Program-made: the position numbers and the translations under genes
Notes under the pieces: model-generated
The model's input: the letters and a program-made list of their open reading frames with translations, nothing else
Database searches by the model: none
Told to the model about the DNA's origin: nothing
Shown here: positions 6,526-15,700 of the stretch, piece by piece
Layout of the letters: every line of letters begins with the position of its first letter
Position numbering within the stretch: the stretch's first letter is position 1
NCBI GenBank assembly: GCA_963787375.1
Contig: CAWBCR010000004.1
Coordinates: 1 to 26,282 of the forward strand
Reading direction: 5' to 3'
DNA length: 26,282 bases
DNA from: CAWBCR01 sp963787375
GTDB taxonomy: Bacteria; Chloroflexota; Anaerolineae; Aggregatilineales; UBA3940

Positions 6526-7962
6526 GGTAATGTCCGTATACTCCTGTAAAAAGGGAGCGGCGTGAGTACACTACAGGTGGCTATCAACCACACGGCCCTC
6601 ACGGGGCAAAGGAGTGACTCACGCCATGCCAAGGATAGCACCAAGCGAACGAATTGAACAAGCCCTCGAACAACTGCTGAACGGCGGGCTGGAGACAGAA
6701 GAGCAGCCGGTGAGCCAACTGATCCGGCTGGCTGCGCAGATGATTGTCCAGCAAGCGGTTGAGACGGAAGTGAGCGAGCATCTGGAACGAGAACGCTACG
6801 AGCGACGGAGTGCAGGGCAGCAGGGATTGCGCAATGGCTACGAACCGGGGCGCATGCGCAGCGCCGAAGGGGAGATTGTGGTGCAGGTGCCGCAGGTACG
6901 CGGTCTGGGGGTCCCCTACCGCTCGAAGCTGATGGCGTTCCTGCGCGGCAACAGCGATGTCCTGGAGTACCTGGTGGTGCAGATGTACACGCGCGGCCTG
7001 TCCACCCGCGACATCGAGGACGCCTTCCGCGATCCGCTGACCGGCGAGATGCTGCTGGGCCGCAGCGCCGTGAGCGAACTGACCGACAGCCTGTGGGAAG
7101 ATTATCAGGCCTTCTGCCAGCGCGACCTGTCGGGCCTGGCGGTCGAATATCTGTTCCTGGATGCGGTCTACGAGAGCCTGCGCCAGCAGGCCGGGCTGAA
7201 GGAGGGGGTGCTGGTGGCCTGGGGCATCTGCCGGGATGGACGCAAGGTGCTGCTGCACATGACGCTGGGCAACAAAGAGAGCCTGGAGGCCTGGTTGGGG
7301 ATGGTGCGTGACATGGTGCGGCGGGGATTGCGCGTGCCGGCGATGATTACCACTGATGGCGCGCCCGGTCTCATCGCCGCGGTGCAGCAGGCCTGGCCGC
7401 GCAGTTTGCGCCAGCGTTGTCTGGCCCACAAGAAGCGCAACATCCTGGACAAGCTGCCAGACAGCGCTCGGGGCGAGGTGAAAGCGGCGCTCAACGGCAT
7501 CTACTATGCCGATACCCGCGACGTGGCCGACCTGCTGACCACCCGCTTTGTGGAGACCTATGGCCAGCGCTACCCGTCGGCAGTGGCGTGCTTCACCGAT
7601 GACCTGGAAGCCTGCCTGGCTTTCCTGAAGTGCCCGGCCATCCATCATAGTCGTATCCGCACCACCAACCTGCTGGAACGCGCTTTTCTGGAACAACGTC
7701 GCCGGACTAACACCATCCCCCGTTTCTTCGACGAGCGCAGCTGCTTGAAGTTGGTCTTCGCCACCCTGTGGCAGGCCAGCGAACGCTGGCAGAGTGTCAG
7801 GATGTCGGATACCGACTGTGCCCTGCTTGACCAGCTCCGTCGCGATCTCAAGCTGGATGACAAGGAGGCCCAGCCTGGACTGATGACTAAACCCGCATCG
7901 GTTGAAGCCGCTGCCTGACCCGACTCATGCCGCCGCTTTTACAGGAATTTCCGGACTTGACC
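6526..7962 (+). mobile_element. Complete IS256-family insertion sequence
   Basis: The 1437-bp element is bounded by 26-bp imperfect terminal inverted repeats: 20 of 26 positions agree, including GTCCG at positions 7-11 and an exact TCCTGTAAAA at the inner end. It is flanked by an exact 9-bp direct repeat TTAGCAGGG at 6517-6525 and 7963-7971, the target duplication size expected of IS256. One intact transposase gene fills it. Intact ends, duplication and gene point to a recent, probably active copy. Joining the flanks shows that the target was a small palindrome, CCCTG-TTAG-CAGGG, between the YtxH and membrane-protein genes. Confidence 0.9.
6626..7918 (+). CDS. IS256-family (mutator-type) DDE transposase
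   Basis: A 430-aa transposase that moves the surrounding element. The DDE triad is visible: D179 in FLDAVYE, D244 in TTDGAPG and E351 in NLLERAFLEQRRRTN. The conserved RCLAHKKRN block lies between the last two. The N-terminal region with SEHLERERYERRS and RNGYEPG is typical of the family. Length is normal and the frame is unbroken. ATG at 6626 is preferred, with AAAGGAG 11 bases before it. A GTG at 6614 overlaps that ribosome site and is less likely. Confidence 0.93.
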   Translation: MPRIAPSERIEQALEQLLNGGLETEEQPVSQLIRLAAQMIVQQAVETEVSEHLERERYERRSAGQQGLRNGYEPGRMRSAEGEIVVQVPQVRGLGVPYRSKLMAFLRGNSDVLEYLVVQMYTRGLSTRDIEDAFRDPLTGEMLLGRSAVSELTDSLWEDYQAFCQRDLSGLAVEYLFLDAVYESLRQQAGLKEGVLVAWGICRDGRKVLLHMTLGNKESLEAWLGMVRDMVRRGLRVPAMITTDGAPGLIAAVQQAWPRSLRQRCLAHKKRNILDKLPDSARGEVKAALNGIYYADTRDVADLLTTRFVETYGQRYPSAVACFTDDLEACLAFLKCPAIHHSRIRTTNLLERAFLEQRRRTNTIPRFFDERSCLKLVFATLWQASERWQSVRMSDTDCALLDQLRRDLKLDDKEAQPGLMTKPASVEAAA

Positions 7963-8079
7963 TTAGCAGGGAGGGCCCGGCCATACGGTGTTTGCCCTTT
8001 TGGGCGGTATCACTATCATTCTGAGTTGCAGTCCACGTTCGAACTCATTTTGAGTTATCCGGTATTGGAGTGGAGTCTC

Positions 8080-8646
8080 ATGTCAAACTCGAGTTCGATA
8101 AACACGGGCGCGCTGATCCGCGCCGGTGGAATAGGATTGGCTGCCGCTTTTCTCTTGCAGGTTATCAACGCGGTGGTCGGCGTGATCTCAAGCTCTGCCT
8201 CGTCCAACATCAGCTCAGCAAACGCAGGAACGCTGGCCACAGTGTTCAGCGGCCTGCTCATATGTATCTGCTGTCTCACTGCCCTGTTCTTCGGTGGCAT
8301 CGGCGCAGCCTACAGTTGGTTCGCCGGGAAGAGCGGCAGCCCGCTCAATGCCGGGCCGATGGCACTGGGTGGGGCAATTGTTGCTTATGTCGATGCCATC
8401 CTGATGGGGATTTGCGGCGTGGGGGTCAATTACCTCACCAACATATTCAACCTGGCTTACCAAACAAGCAACCCGGCTTTTGGCGTCGCCCTGGGCGGGA
8501 CGCTCGGACTGGGAGGGGCCGGCATCGGTTTGATCCTTGGCGTATGCGTTTATCCAATCATCTTTGCCGTCCTGGGCGCGGCGGGTGCAGCCATTTACGC
8601 GACGGTAGTGTCCAACCGTTCAAAGCCTCAGCCGGCTGCGATGTAA
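8080..8646 (+). CDS. Hypothetical four-helix membrane protein
   Basis: A 188-aa protein of unknown function. Four hydrophobic, Gly/Ala-rich segments are visible, at about residues 12-32, 50-75, 88-110 and 138-175. The short Ser-rich N-terminus and Pro/Lys tail are polar. A CC pair in the second helix (ICICCLTALFFGG) is notable. ATG at 8080 is chosen because TGGAG and GGAG lie just before it and the hydrophobic core starts soon after. The open frame extends upstream to 7927 but crosses the IS end and its target repeat. I recognise no family. The IS insertion lies upstream and may have changed its expression. Confidence 0.65.
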   Translation: MSNSSSINTGALIRAGGIGLAAAFLLQVINAVVGVISSSASSNISSANAGTLATVFSGLLICICCLTALFFGGIGAAYSWFAGKSGSPLNAGPMALGGAIVAYVDAILMGICGVGVNYLTNIFNLAYQTSNPAFGVALGGTLGLGGAGIGLILGVCVYPIIFAVLGAAGAAIYATVVSNRSKPQPAAM

Positions 8647-8835
8647 TCCGCGCCTGGCTCGCACCCCAGATAGCCGCGTCCATGCACAAGAAACCGGCTC
8701 TCAACTCAACTACATGTTAATGGTTCCTTTCGGCCCAACTCTACTTCGATTCCCCTCCTCACAGGTCTGCCGATACAGGGGATTAAGTAAGCTGGCTGCG
8801 GGAAGTACCTCCCATTGAGGCCAAACGCAGGATTG

Positions 8836-8844
8836 TGGTATAGT
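8836..8844 (+). promoter_or_regulatory. Extended -10 upstream of the FHA gene
   Basis: TGGTATAGT lies 70 bases before the GTG start of the FHA protein in the 268-base gap 8647-8914. Nothing else was recognised in that gap. Confidence 0.5.
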
Positions 8845-8914
8845 GGTGGCAGTGACCACGCAACTATCGCCTTTTCGTGCTGCGAGCTGCCGTCTGTTTT
8901 GAGAGGATACCGAG

Positions 8915-9901
8915 GTGAGCAACAACCCGGATAAGCGCAAAGAGAAAGACTTGCCGCCAGAGGGCGATGCGCCCCTCGACCACGACTTAGGGACCCGTTC
9001 GCTGCGGTCCAAGAAGGATACCATCCCTGGCCCAACCCTGAAGGATCGCATCAAGAAGATCACCGGCGAGCTTGACGCCAAGACCGCCGAGCAGGCCGCG
9101 CAGGAAGCTGAAAAGATAGCCCCGGCAAAGACGCCGCCGCAGGCCCCACCGCCGGCAGACAAGCAGCCTTCGCAGCAGCAGCCGGCGGCGAAGCAGCCCC
9201 CCCCACCGCAACAGCCTGCCCCGGAGAAGCCCGCCGAAGGGCCCCCGTCTGCCATCGCCGGCACCCAGCAGAGCCTCACGCTGCGTATGTCGCAGATTGT
9301 CAAAGAGCTACCCGAAGCAGTGATGCCCTACGAAGTGCCCGCCCCGCCTGAAACGCCGACCGCGCAGCCGCCCGACAGGCCCGTTCAACCGGCTGCCGAG
9401 CGCAAGAAGAAGACGGGCGAACTGAAGCCCCTGCCGAAAGCGGAAGTGCAGGAAAAGGCCGACACGTCCGCCGCCGAAGACATCCAGCCGTGGCAGATCA
9501 TGTTCCAATTGATGGATGCGACCGCCAAGGTGCTGGGCACCGAGGTCCACCGTGCGATGGTCGTCGGGCGGACGGACCCCACCGCTACCAACGTTCAGGT
9601 CGACCTCGACCTCGCAGATTATGAGGGGGCCGAGCACGGTGTTTCGCGCCAGCACGCCATCCTGCTGCCATCGGCGGAGGGCCTGTGGATCGTCGACCTC
9701 GACAGCACCAACGGTACCTGGATTAACGGCCTGTATCTCCAGCCGGGCATGAAGTACCGGCTGCGCACCAGCGACCGTGTCGAATTTGGTACGCTGGAGT
9801 TGATGATTCGGGTCATCGGCGAAGTGCCCCTCATGCCGCCTGACCGGTCAAGCCCCAGCGCGACGAGCATCTCGCGCCGCAAACCACCCAAACACGGATA
9901 G
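8915..9901 (+). CDS. FHA-domain protein with long disordered N-terminus
   Basis: A 328-aa cytoplasmic protein. Residues 1 to about 200 are charged and Pro/Gln/Ala-rich, with no fold expected. The C-terminal FHA domain (about 210-300) has the phosphothreonine-binding residues: GR at 218-219, SRQH at 244-247 and STNGTWING from 264. FHA domains read out Ser/Thr kinase signalling, and the disordered arm may hold the phosphorylated partner sites. No kinase gene is in the window. The start is GTG behind GAGAGGAT. It converges with rluE, with only two bases between the genes. The physiological partner is unknown. Confidence 0.85.
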   Translation: MSNNPDKRKEKDLPPEGDAPLDHDLGTRSLRSKKDTIPGPTLKDRIKKITGELDAKTAEQAAQEAEKIAPAKTPPQAPPPADKQPSQQQPAAKQPPPPQQPAPEKPAEGPPSAIAGTQQSLTLRMSQIVKELPEAVMPYEVPAPPETPTAQPPDRPVQPAAERKKKTGELKPLPKAEVQEKADTSAAEDIQPWQIMFQLMDATAKVLGTEVHRAMVVGRTDPTATNVQVDLDLADYEGAEHGVSRQHAILLPSAEGLWIVDLDSTNGTWINGLYLQPGMKYRLRTSDRVEFGTLELMIRVIGEVPLMPPDRSSPSATSISRRKPPKHG

Positions 9902-9903
9902 GC

Positions 9904-10482
9904 TCAACGCCCGGCGCTGTCGCGCCACAGCGCGCGGACCTCGTCCGCAGCCAGCAGCCGCCATTCCCCCGGCGCAAGCCCGGCCAGGTCGATTGGCCCG
10001 ACAGCCACCCGCACCAGACGCAGCGTCGGGTGGCCGACGGCTGCCGTCATGCGCCGCACCTGCCGGTTGCGGCCCTCGCGGATCGTCAGCCTGAGCCACG
10101 CCGTCGGCACGTTCTTGCGATAGCGGATTGGCACCGGGCGCGGCGGCAGGTCAGGCTCTCCTGCCAGCAGCGCGACCTCTGCTGGGCGCGTCTCTTCCCC
10201 TTTGACCATCACCCCGCTGCGCAGCGCCTCAAGCGCCGCTTCATCCGGCACGCGCTCGACCTGCGCCAGATATACCTTCGCCAAGTGGTAGCGCGGCTGC
10301 GCGATCTGTGCGGCCAGCCCGCCGTCGTCGGTCAGCAGCAGCAGCCCCTCGCTGTCACGGTCCAGCCGGCCCGCCGGATACACACCCGGCAGGTCGATAT
10401 AGCTCGCCAGCGTCGGACGCCCCTGCGCGTCGGTGAAGCGCGTCAGCACGTCATACGGCTTGTAGAAGGCGATGGTCGGCAT
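9904..10482 (-). CDS. rluE: 23S rRNA pseudouridine synthase, RluE type
   Basis: A 192-aa RsuA/RluB/RluE-family pseudouridine synthase that isomerises a uridine in 23S rRNA (U2457 for E. coli RluE). The catalytic motif GRLDRDSEGLLLL contains the nucleophile D41. The early FYKPYDVLTRFTD and the late EGRNRQVRRMTAAVGHPTLRL blocks are characteristic. There is no N-terminal S4 domain, which fits RluE. It lies downstream of rplT on the same strand beyond a terminator, so it may be partly separate from the ribosomal operon. The ribosome site (GGCGGGG) is weak. Confidence 0.9.
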   Translation of the reverse strand: MPTIAFYKPYDVLTRFTDAQGRPTLASYIDLPGVYPAGRLDRDSEGLLLLTDDGGLAAQIAQPRYHLAKVYLAQVERVPDEAALEALRSGVMVKGEETRPAEVALLAGEPDLPPRPVPIRYRKNVPTAWLRLTIREGRNRQVRRMTAAVGHPTLRLVRVAVGPIDLAGLAPGEWRLLAADEVRALWRDSAGR

Positions 10483-10502
10483 GATCTGCCCCGCCGGGAC
10501 GA

Positions 10503-10530
10503 CAAAAGCGCCCGCGACATGCCGGGCGCT
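10503..10530 (-). terminator. Rho-independent terminator after rplT
   Basis: On the minus strand AGCGCCCG, an 8-nt loop and CGGGCGCT are followed by TTT, 37 bases past the rplT stop. It probably ends the infC-rpmI-rplT transcript before rluE. Confidence 0.75.
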
Positions 10531-10566
10531 GTGTAACTCTCTTGAGTTGACTCCGTGCGGCAGCGA

Positions 10567-10920
10567 TCAGGCTGCGCCCTTTGACGCCTCGACGATAGCG
10601 CCGAAACTTTCCGGGTCGCGCACGGCAATGTCGGCCAGCACCTTGCGGTCCAGCTCGATCTGCGCCTGCTTGAGGGCATACATCAGTCGGCTGTAGGTGG
10701 TGCCGTTCTGGCGCGCGGCCGCGTTGATGCGGATGATCCACAGGCGGCGCAGGTCGCGGCGGCGCGTGCGGCGGTCGCGGTAGGCATACCACAGCGACTT
10801 CATCATGGCCTCGTTCGAGCGGCGGAACAGCCGCCCGCGCGAACCATACTGGCCTTTGACCATCTTCAGGATTTTCTTGTGACGCCGCCGTGTGACGATG
10901 CCACCCTTAACTCTCGTCAT
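10567..10920 (-). CDS. rplT: 50S ribosomal protein L20
   Basis: A 117-aa primary 23S rRNA-binding protein needed for early assembly of the large subunit. The sequence is conserved throughout: TRVKGGIVTRRRHKKILK at the start, then KGQYGSRGRLFRRSNEA and WIIRINAAARQNG. Length is normal. GGAG precedes the ATG by 8 bases. It is the third gene of infC-rpmI-rplT, 39 bases after rpmI. In other bacteria L20 represses this operon by binding its leader; no L20-binding pseudoknot was identified here. Confidence 0.97.
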   Translation of the reverse strand: MTRVKGGIVTRRRHKKILKMVKGQYGSRGRLFRRSNEAMMKSLWYAYRDRRTRRRDLRRLWIIRINAAARQNGTTYSRLMYALKQAQIELDRKVLADIAVRDPESFGAIVEASKGAA

Positions 10921-10959
10921 CGTATTTTCTCCAAAGCAGATGTGTGAGCAGCGCCGCCG

Positions 10960-11217
10960 CTACTTCTTGCTGCCGCCGCCCCGGCGCGATGCGCGGGTGG
11001 CGTACTTCCCGGCGTATGGGATCAGCCGGCGGATGCGGCGCTTGTGGCCTGCCCCTTCCACCGGGACCATCGAGTCCATCTCGTTCTTGGCGCGGTCCGA
11101 CTTGTTGCGCCGCAGATGGCTCTTGGGTCCCCGCGACCGTACCAGCTTGCCGGACCCCGTCATGCCAAAGCGTTTGGCGGTCGCCTTATGCGTCTTGAGC
11201 TTGTATTTCTTCCCCAC
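10960..11217 (-). CDS. rpmI: 50S ribosomal protein L35, with C-terminal extension
   Basis: L35 of the large ribosomal subunit, 85 aa. KYKLKTHKATAKRF and the GKLVRSRGPKSHLRRNKS block identify it. The protein is about 20 residues longer than the usual 64-66, the extra part being a basic, Gly-rich tail ending GGGSKK. The start is taken as GTG at 11217, which gives MGKKYKLKTHK and a 9-base spacing from AGGA. An in-frame GTG at 11226 overlaps the ribosome site. It sits between infC and rplT in the standard operon order. Confidence 0.93.
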   Translation of the reverse strand: MGKKYKLKTHKATAKRFGMTGSGKLVRSRGPKSHLRRNKSDRAKNEMDSMVPVEGAGHKRRIRRLIPYAGKYATRASRRGGGSKK

Positions 11218-11263
11218 GCTGTTCACTCCTATGATTCAACGCCAGCACCTGTGCCTTCGCACC

Positions 11264-11296
11264 AAAAGGCCGGACGCCCCAGCGTCCGACCCGGCC
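11264..11296 (-). terminator. Attenuator-like terminator between infC and rpmI
   Basis: On the minus strand GGACGC-TGGG-GCGTCC forms a core hairpin. Outer GGCC arms pair across a bulge, and TTTT follows directly. It lies 36 bases after the infC stop, inside the operon, so it probably lowers or conditions read-through into rpmI-rplT. Confidence 0.6.
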
Positions 11297-11332
11297 TCAG
11301 GCATTGTCAGCGCTCGAAATGGCTTATGACTG

Positions 11333-11851
11333 CTATTGAGCCTGCTTCGGGGCGAGGACCATCAGCATCGTGCGGCCTTCCATCCCCGGGAACTGCTCCA
11401 CTACCGCCACGTCCTGCAGGTCTTCGGCAATCCGGTCAAGCTGCTCGCGCGCGATCTCCGGGTAGGTGATCTCGCGCCCGCGGAAGCGGATGCGAACCTT
11501 GACTTTCATGCCGTCGTCCAGCCAGCGCCGCGCGTCACGGATTTTGAATGAGAGGTGATGGTCGGTGGTCTTGGGCCGCAGCCGGATCTCTTTGATTTCG
11601 ACCGTCTTCTGCTGCTTGCGCGCCTGCCGTTCCTTCTTGGCCTGCTCATACTGGAACTTGCCAAAGTCCATGATCTTGCAGACCGGCGGATTGGCATTCG
11701 GCGCAACCTCGACCAGATCGAGCCCGGCCTCATCAGCGCGGCGGAGCGCCTCCGACGTACTGACGACGCCGATGTTCTCGCCCGTCTCTGTGATCAGCCG
11801 TACTTCGCGCGTACGAATGGCGTTGTTTATGTGGTAGCTTGACTTACTTAT
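11333..11851 (-). CDS. infC: Translation initiation factor IF-3 with an AUA start codon
   Basis: IF-3 binds the 30S subunit, blocks subunit joining and checks start-codon choice. The N-terminal domain begins ISKSSYHINNAIRTREVRLI and continues with EALRRADEAGLDLVEVAPNA. The C-terminal domain runs from KIMDFGKFQYEQ to GRTMLMVLAPK. Between the upstream in-frame TGA (about 11871) and this conserved core there is no ATG, GTG or TTG. ATA at 11851 has AAGGGG at a suitable distance and gives 172 aa, a normal length. A second ATA at 11830 would trim the conserved start. Rare starts (AUU, AUA, AUC) are a known feature of infC, used for autoregulation through IF-3's own discrimination. A caller requiring standard starts would report only the last 112 residues. 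Confidence 0.93.
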   Translation of the reverse strand: MSKSSYHINNAIRTREVRLITETGENIGVVSTSEALRRADEAGLDLVEVAPNANPPVCKIMDFGKFQYEQAKKERQARKQQKTVEIKEIRLRPKTTDHHLSFKIRDARRWLDDGMKVKVRIRFRGREITYPEIAREQLDRIAEDLQDVAVVEQFPGMEGRTMLMVLAPKQAQ

Positions 11852-11899
11852 CGCAGGCCCCTTCTGTTGTCATAGTCTTGCAATCAGGAATAACGCCGG

Positions 11900-11961
11900 A
11901 TCGCGCTTGCGCGCGATTGCCGACCTGGTCAAAGTCTACCACAGGGCACCGGGATCGTCAA
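11900..11961 (-). promoter_or_regulatory. infC operon promoter and leader hairpin
   Basis: On the minus strand TTGACG (11961-11956) and TAGACT (11938-11933) are 17 bases apart, with TG one base ahead of the -10. The leader of about 75 nt holds ATCGCGC-GCAA-GCGCGAT (11917-11900), a 7-bp stem capped by a GNRA tetraloop. This is the expected place for ribosomal-protein or IF-3 feedback, though no known L20 motif was matched. Confidence 0.65.
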
Positions 11962-12017
11962 CTTTGTGCACGGCGGGGCGTGCCTCGAACGGCTCTCGTG
12001 TTCTCTGGTAAATGGGC

Positions 12018-12026
12018 TGGTATAAT
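12018..12026 (+). promoter_or_regulatory. Extended -10 upstream of the SCO1-like gene
   Basis: TGGTATAAT lies 35 bases before the ATG, divergent from the infC promoter about 60 bases away. GAGG (8-base spacing) serves as ribosome site. Confidence 0.65.
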
Positions 12027-12061
12027 CCGTTCAGGTCCAATCCGTCTGCGAGGCACTGCTG

Positions 12062-12653
12062 ATGAAGCGATTTGCGATGCTTTCCGTCCCGCTGCTGGCC
12101 ATGGCGCTGCTCGGCGCGGGCTGCGGTCCGTACCAGTACGAGGGCTCGCTGTATGACCCACCCAGGCCGCTCAGCGGCTTCTCGCTGCCGGAAGCCGGCG
12201 GCTCGACGTTCAACCTTAGCGACTACCAGGGCAAGGTCGTGCTGGTCTTCTTCGGCTATAGCCACTGCCCCGACGAGTGCCCGACGACCCTGGCGCAGCT
12301 CAAGCAGGTGATGCAGAAACTCGGCGGTGACGCCGCGCAGGTGCAGGTGTTGTTCGTGACCGTCGACCCGGAGCGGGACACACCCGACCGCCTGATCGAG
12401 TATCTCGCCAATTTCGACAGTTCGTTCATCGGGCTGCGCACCACCGACTCCGCACAGCTTCAGCAGGTGATGAGCCAGTTCGGGGCGTTCGCCCAGATCG
12501 AACTCGCATCCCGCCGGCGCGACGGATTACGAAGTGTCGCACTCCCTGCAGGTTTTCGCCATCGATCGGCAGGGGCGGCTCAACGAGTTCTTCTCCTATG
12601 GCACCAGCACCGACGCCATCACCGCCGACGTGCAGCACCTGCTCAAACAGTAG
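12062..12653 (+). CDS. SCO1/SenC-family copper chaperone lipoprotein (one-base frameshift)
   Basis: A membrane-anchored thioredoxin-fold protein that delivers copper to, or reduces thiols of, the CuA site of cytochrome oxidase. The signal peptide ends in a lipobox LLGAGC with Cys21. The copper-binding CPDEC (C69, C73) sits in VFFGYSHCPDECPTT. The third ligand, His in YEVSHSLQVFAID, lies in the next frame. The frame breaks at about 12510-12512: removing one C from TCCC rejoins both parts and gives about 196 aa ending VQHLLKQ at 12653. Without repair the protein would end in an unrelated basic tail at 12673 and lose its His ligand. An assembly indel is the likeliest explanation. No cytochrome oxidase genes are in the window. 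Confidence 0.85.
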
Positions 12654-12675
12654 GCGGGCCTATCCACACGTAACC

Positions 12676-12706
12676 AAAAGGAGCGAGCGCGTCGAGCGCC
12701 CGCCCC
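12676..12706. terminator. Terminator between the SCO1-like gene and the PBP
   Basis: On the minus strand GGGGCGGGCGC, a 5-nt loop and GCGCTCGCTCC pair over 11 bp with two G-U wobbles, and TTTT follows. It lies just past the PBP stop. The plus-strand side runs into TTGTTCTT and could also stop the SCO1-like transcript. Confidence 0.7.
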
Positions 12707-12726
12707 TTGTTCTTGCCATCAGCTTA

Positions 12727-15700
12727 TCACGGCGTCGGCGTCGGCGTGTCCGCCGGCAGCGGCACGACCACAATCGGCGTGTCGGTCGGGCCGACGGTCG
12801 GCGTCAAGGTCGGTGCGCTGGTCGGCACGGGTGCGTTGGTTGGCGCCGGCGTCTTGGTTGGCTTGGGCGTCGGCGTCGCCTTGGCCAGCGTGAAGTGCAC
12901 GCGCGTCTCGGCGCTGTGGCCCGCCGTGTCATAGACGATCAGCCGGATGGTCATCGGCCCGTCGTCATAGGGCGTCAGGTCAACCTGACCCAGCACGCCG
13001 TCGTGGACGATCTGCGAGGTATCGCCCTGCACCACTCCCCAGCCAAGCGGATCGTCGCTGACGCCAAACTCCACCCGATAGTAGGCGAAGTTCGGCGCGT
13101 CGACCGTGCCGTACACAGTCACGACGTTGCTCTGTGTCGAGCCTTCCTGCGGGCTGGTGATGGCGATGGTTGGCTGTGTTGTGTCGGGCCCGCAGGCCTG
13201 GTCCGGCGGGATCTGGCTCACCATGTCGGTCGGGATGCCGCGCTGCGCCAGCCACGCCTGTCCCTTTTCGGTCGTCGCCAGCCAGGTGCGGATGAACGAC
13301 CGCTCATCGATCAACTGGCTGGGATTGGGCAGCACCAGGTAGGGCCGCGTATCGGTGAAGGTGTTGCAGTACTGGTTCGACAGCAGCCCGCTGAACGTGT
13401 CGACCGTTAGCTCGCGGTACAGGCCGTCATCGGCTGGCGGCGGGTTGCTGACAAAGTAGTCGACGTGCGTCGTGGAGTGCTGCAAGCAGTAGTCGGAGGG
13501 CAGCATGCCGTCGTCGTCGCACACGGTTTGCTGGAAGACGTTATCCGGCTTGGGGAAGTCCTTGGGCGGGTACCACTGCGCCGCCGCGTCCATGATGCCG
13601 CGCCAGATCGGCCCTGCGCCGGTGACACCCGTCACGTTGATCATCGGCGAGTTGTCGGTGTTGCCGACCCACACCCCGACCGCGATCTCGCTGGTGAAGC
13701 CCATCGTCCAGTTGTCGCGGAAGTCGTTGGTGGTGCCCGTCTTGGCCCCTGCCGGATACGGCGGGCTGAGCGGGCTGTTGGCGCCGAACTCAGGGATGCG
13801 CGCCTCTTTATCAGACAGGATCGACTGCATCAGGAAGTCCTGGCCGGGGTCGATGGCCTGCCTACCCTCCGGCACCTGGTGCGGGTAGCCTTCGATCACC
13901 TGCCCATTGCGCTCGATGCGGTCGATGGCGTACAGCGGGTGGTAGACGCCGCCGTTGCCGATGGTCGCAAAGGCATTGGTCCATTCCAGCAGGGTCACCT
14001 CGCCCGCGCCCAGCGTCAGCGACAGGCCGTAGCCGTTGGGGTTCGACGGGTCGCCCAGCGACTTCACACCCACGTCGTTCAGTACCTGCAGCAGCGCCGG
14101 CACCCCCACGTGGTCGAGCGTCAGCACCGCCGGCACGTTCAGCGAGTTGGCAATCGCGTAGCGCACCGGCACCGGCCCCCGGAACTGGCCGTCGTAGTTC
14201 ACCGGGGTATAGGTGCCGAAGCCGGGAATGTCGTAGCTGATCGGCACGTCCCAGATCACCGAGGCCGGGTTCCAGCCCTGCCGGAACGCTGCCAGGTAGG
14301 TAAATGGCTTGATCGATGAACCGGGCTGCTGCGGCGTCTGCGCGACATTCACCTGCCCGGAGATCGCCGTGTCGTTGAAGTCGCGGCTGCCCACCATCGC
14401 CAGGATCGCGCCGGTGTGCACGTCGGATACCACCACCGAAGCGTTTGTCACGTTGCGGTCCTGCAGGCCGCTCAACGTCGTCTGCACTTGCTCCTGAGCC
14501 ACGTCCTGAATGCGCGGGTCGATGGTGGTGTACACGTCATAGCCGGACGTGTAGATCGACGGGCCGATGGCCGGGTCGGCTTCCAGAAGCTGCTGGACGT
14601 ACACCACCCAGTGCGGGTATTTAGCCACAATGGCCGGCGCGTTGTAGATCTTGGTCGCCACGGCGATCAGGTCGGGCTGCGCGGCGGTGATGTCGGCCTG
14701 CGTGGTGCACGGCAGTTGCAGGCCGCTGCTGCCGGTGTCGATGCAGCCGGCCTGCAGCATCAGGCTCAACACCTGCTGCTGGCGCTCGAATGGCCACCGC
14801 CCTGTCGTTCACAGGGTCATACACGGCGGGGGCCTGCGGCAGCCCGGCCAGGAACGACGCCTCGGCCAGGTTCAGGTCTTTGGCGCTCTTGCCAAAGTAC
14901 GTCTGCGAGGCGGCCTCGATGCCGTAAGCCAGGTTGCCGTAGTAAATCTGGTTCAGGTAAAGCTCCAGCACGTCACGCTTGCTGAAGCGGCGTCCCAGCT
15001 CCGCTGCCAGGAAGACCTCCTTGATCTTACGTTGATAGCTGCGCTGCGTGCGCTGCTCTTCCGGCAGCAGCAGCGCGCGCGTTAGCTGCTGGGTGATGGT
15101 GCTCGCACCTGAGACGACATCGCCTGACTTCAGGTTCTGGTATACCGCGCGGCCAATCGCCGGGACGCTGAAGCCGGGGTTGGTGAAGTAGTTGCGCTCC
15201 TCGGTGGCGACGGTGGCCACGATCACCCACGGCGAAACTTCATCGAGGGTGACGTAGTTGCGGAAGCCGCCCTGCGGGTCGTTGATCTCATACAGCACGT
15301 TGCCATCACGGTCGCGGATGCGCGTCGTCTGGAACTGGAGCGCCTTCTGCTGCAGGTCGGTGATGTTGTTGATGCCCTTGAACGCCGGCGCGGTTTCCCG
15401 CGCGTAGTAGATCGACACCGCTCCGCCGCCCAACAGGACCATCACCAGCCCGGCGACCAGCGCCAGCCCGGCGATCTGCGCCACGCAGCCCCACGTCAGC
15501 GGGCGGCGGGTGGACCGTCGCGATCGTTTCTTCGCCGGGCGGCGGGCGGCCTGCCGCTGCGGCTGGGGCCGCCGGATGGGTTGCTGGCGTGAGGGTGCCG
15601 CTGGCGGCGGCTGCTGCGCCCGCCCAACAGGCGCACGCGAGTACGACTGCGGTGAGCGCGGCGTCTGCGGCGGGCCGGCTGGCGGGACAGTCTGCCCGCG

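Noticed and set aside
6614..6616. GTG at 6614 as the transposase start
   Set aside because: It overlaps AAAGGAG itself; ATG 6626 is better placed.
11224..11226. GTG at 11226 as the rpmI start
   Set aside because: It overlaps the ribosome-binding site; GTG at 11217 has correct spacing and fits L35 N-termini.
12598..14319. Long plus-strand frames opposite the PBP
   Set aside because: They are antisense to the SSIK/SLN/KTG-bearing gene and show no protein family features.
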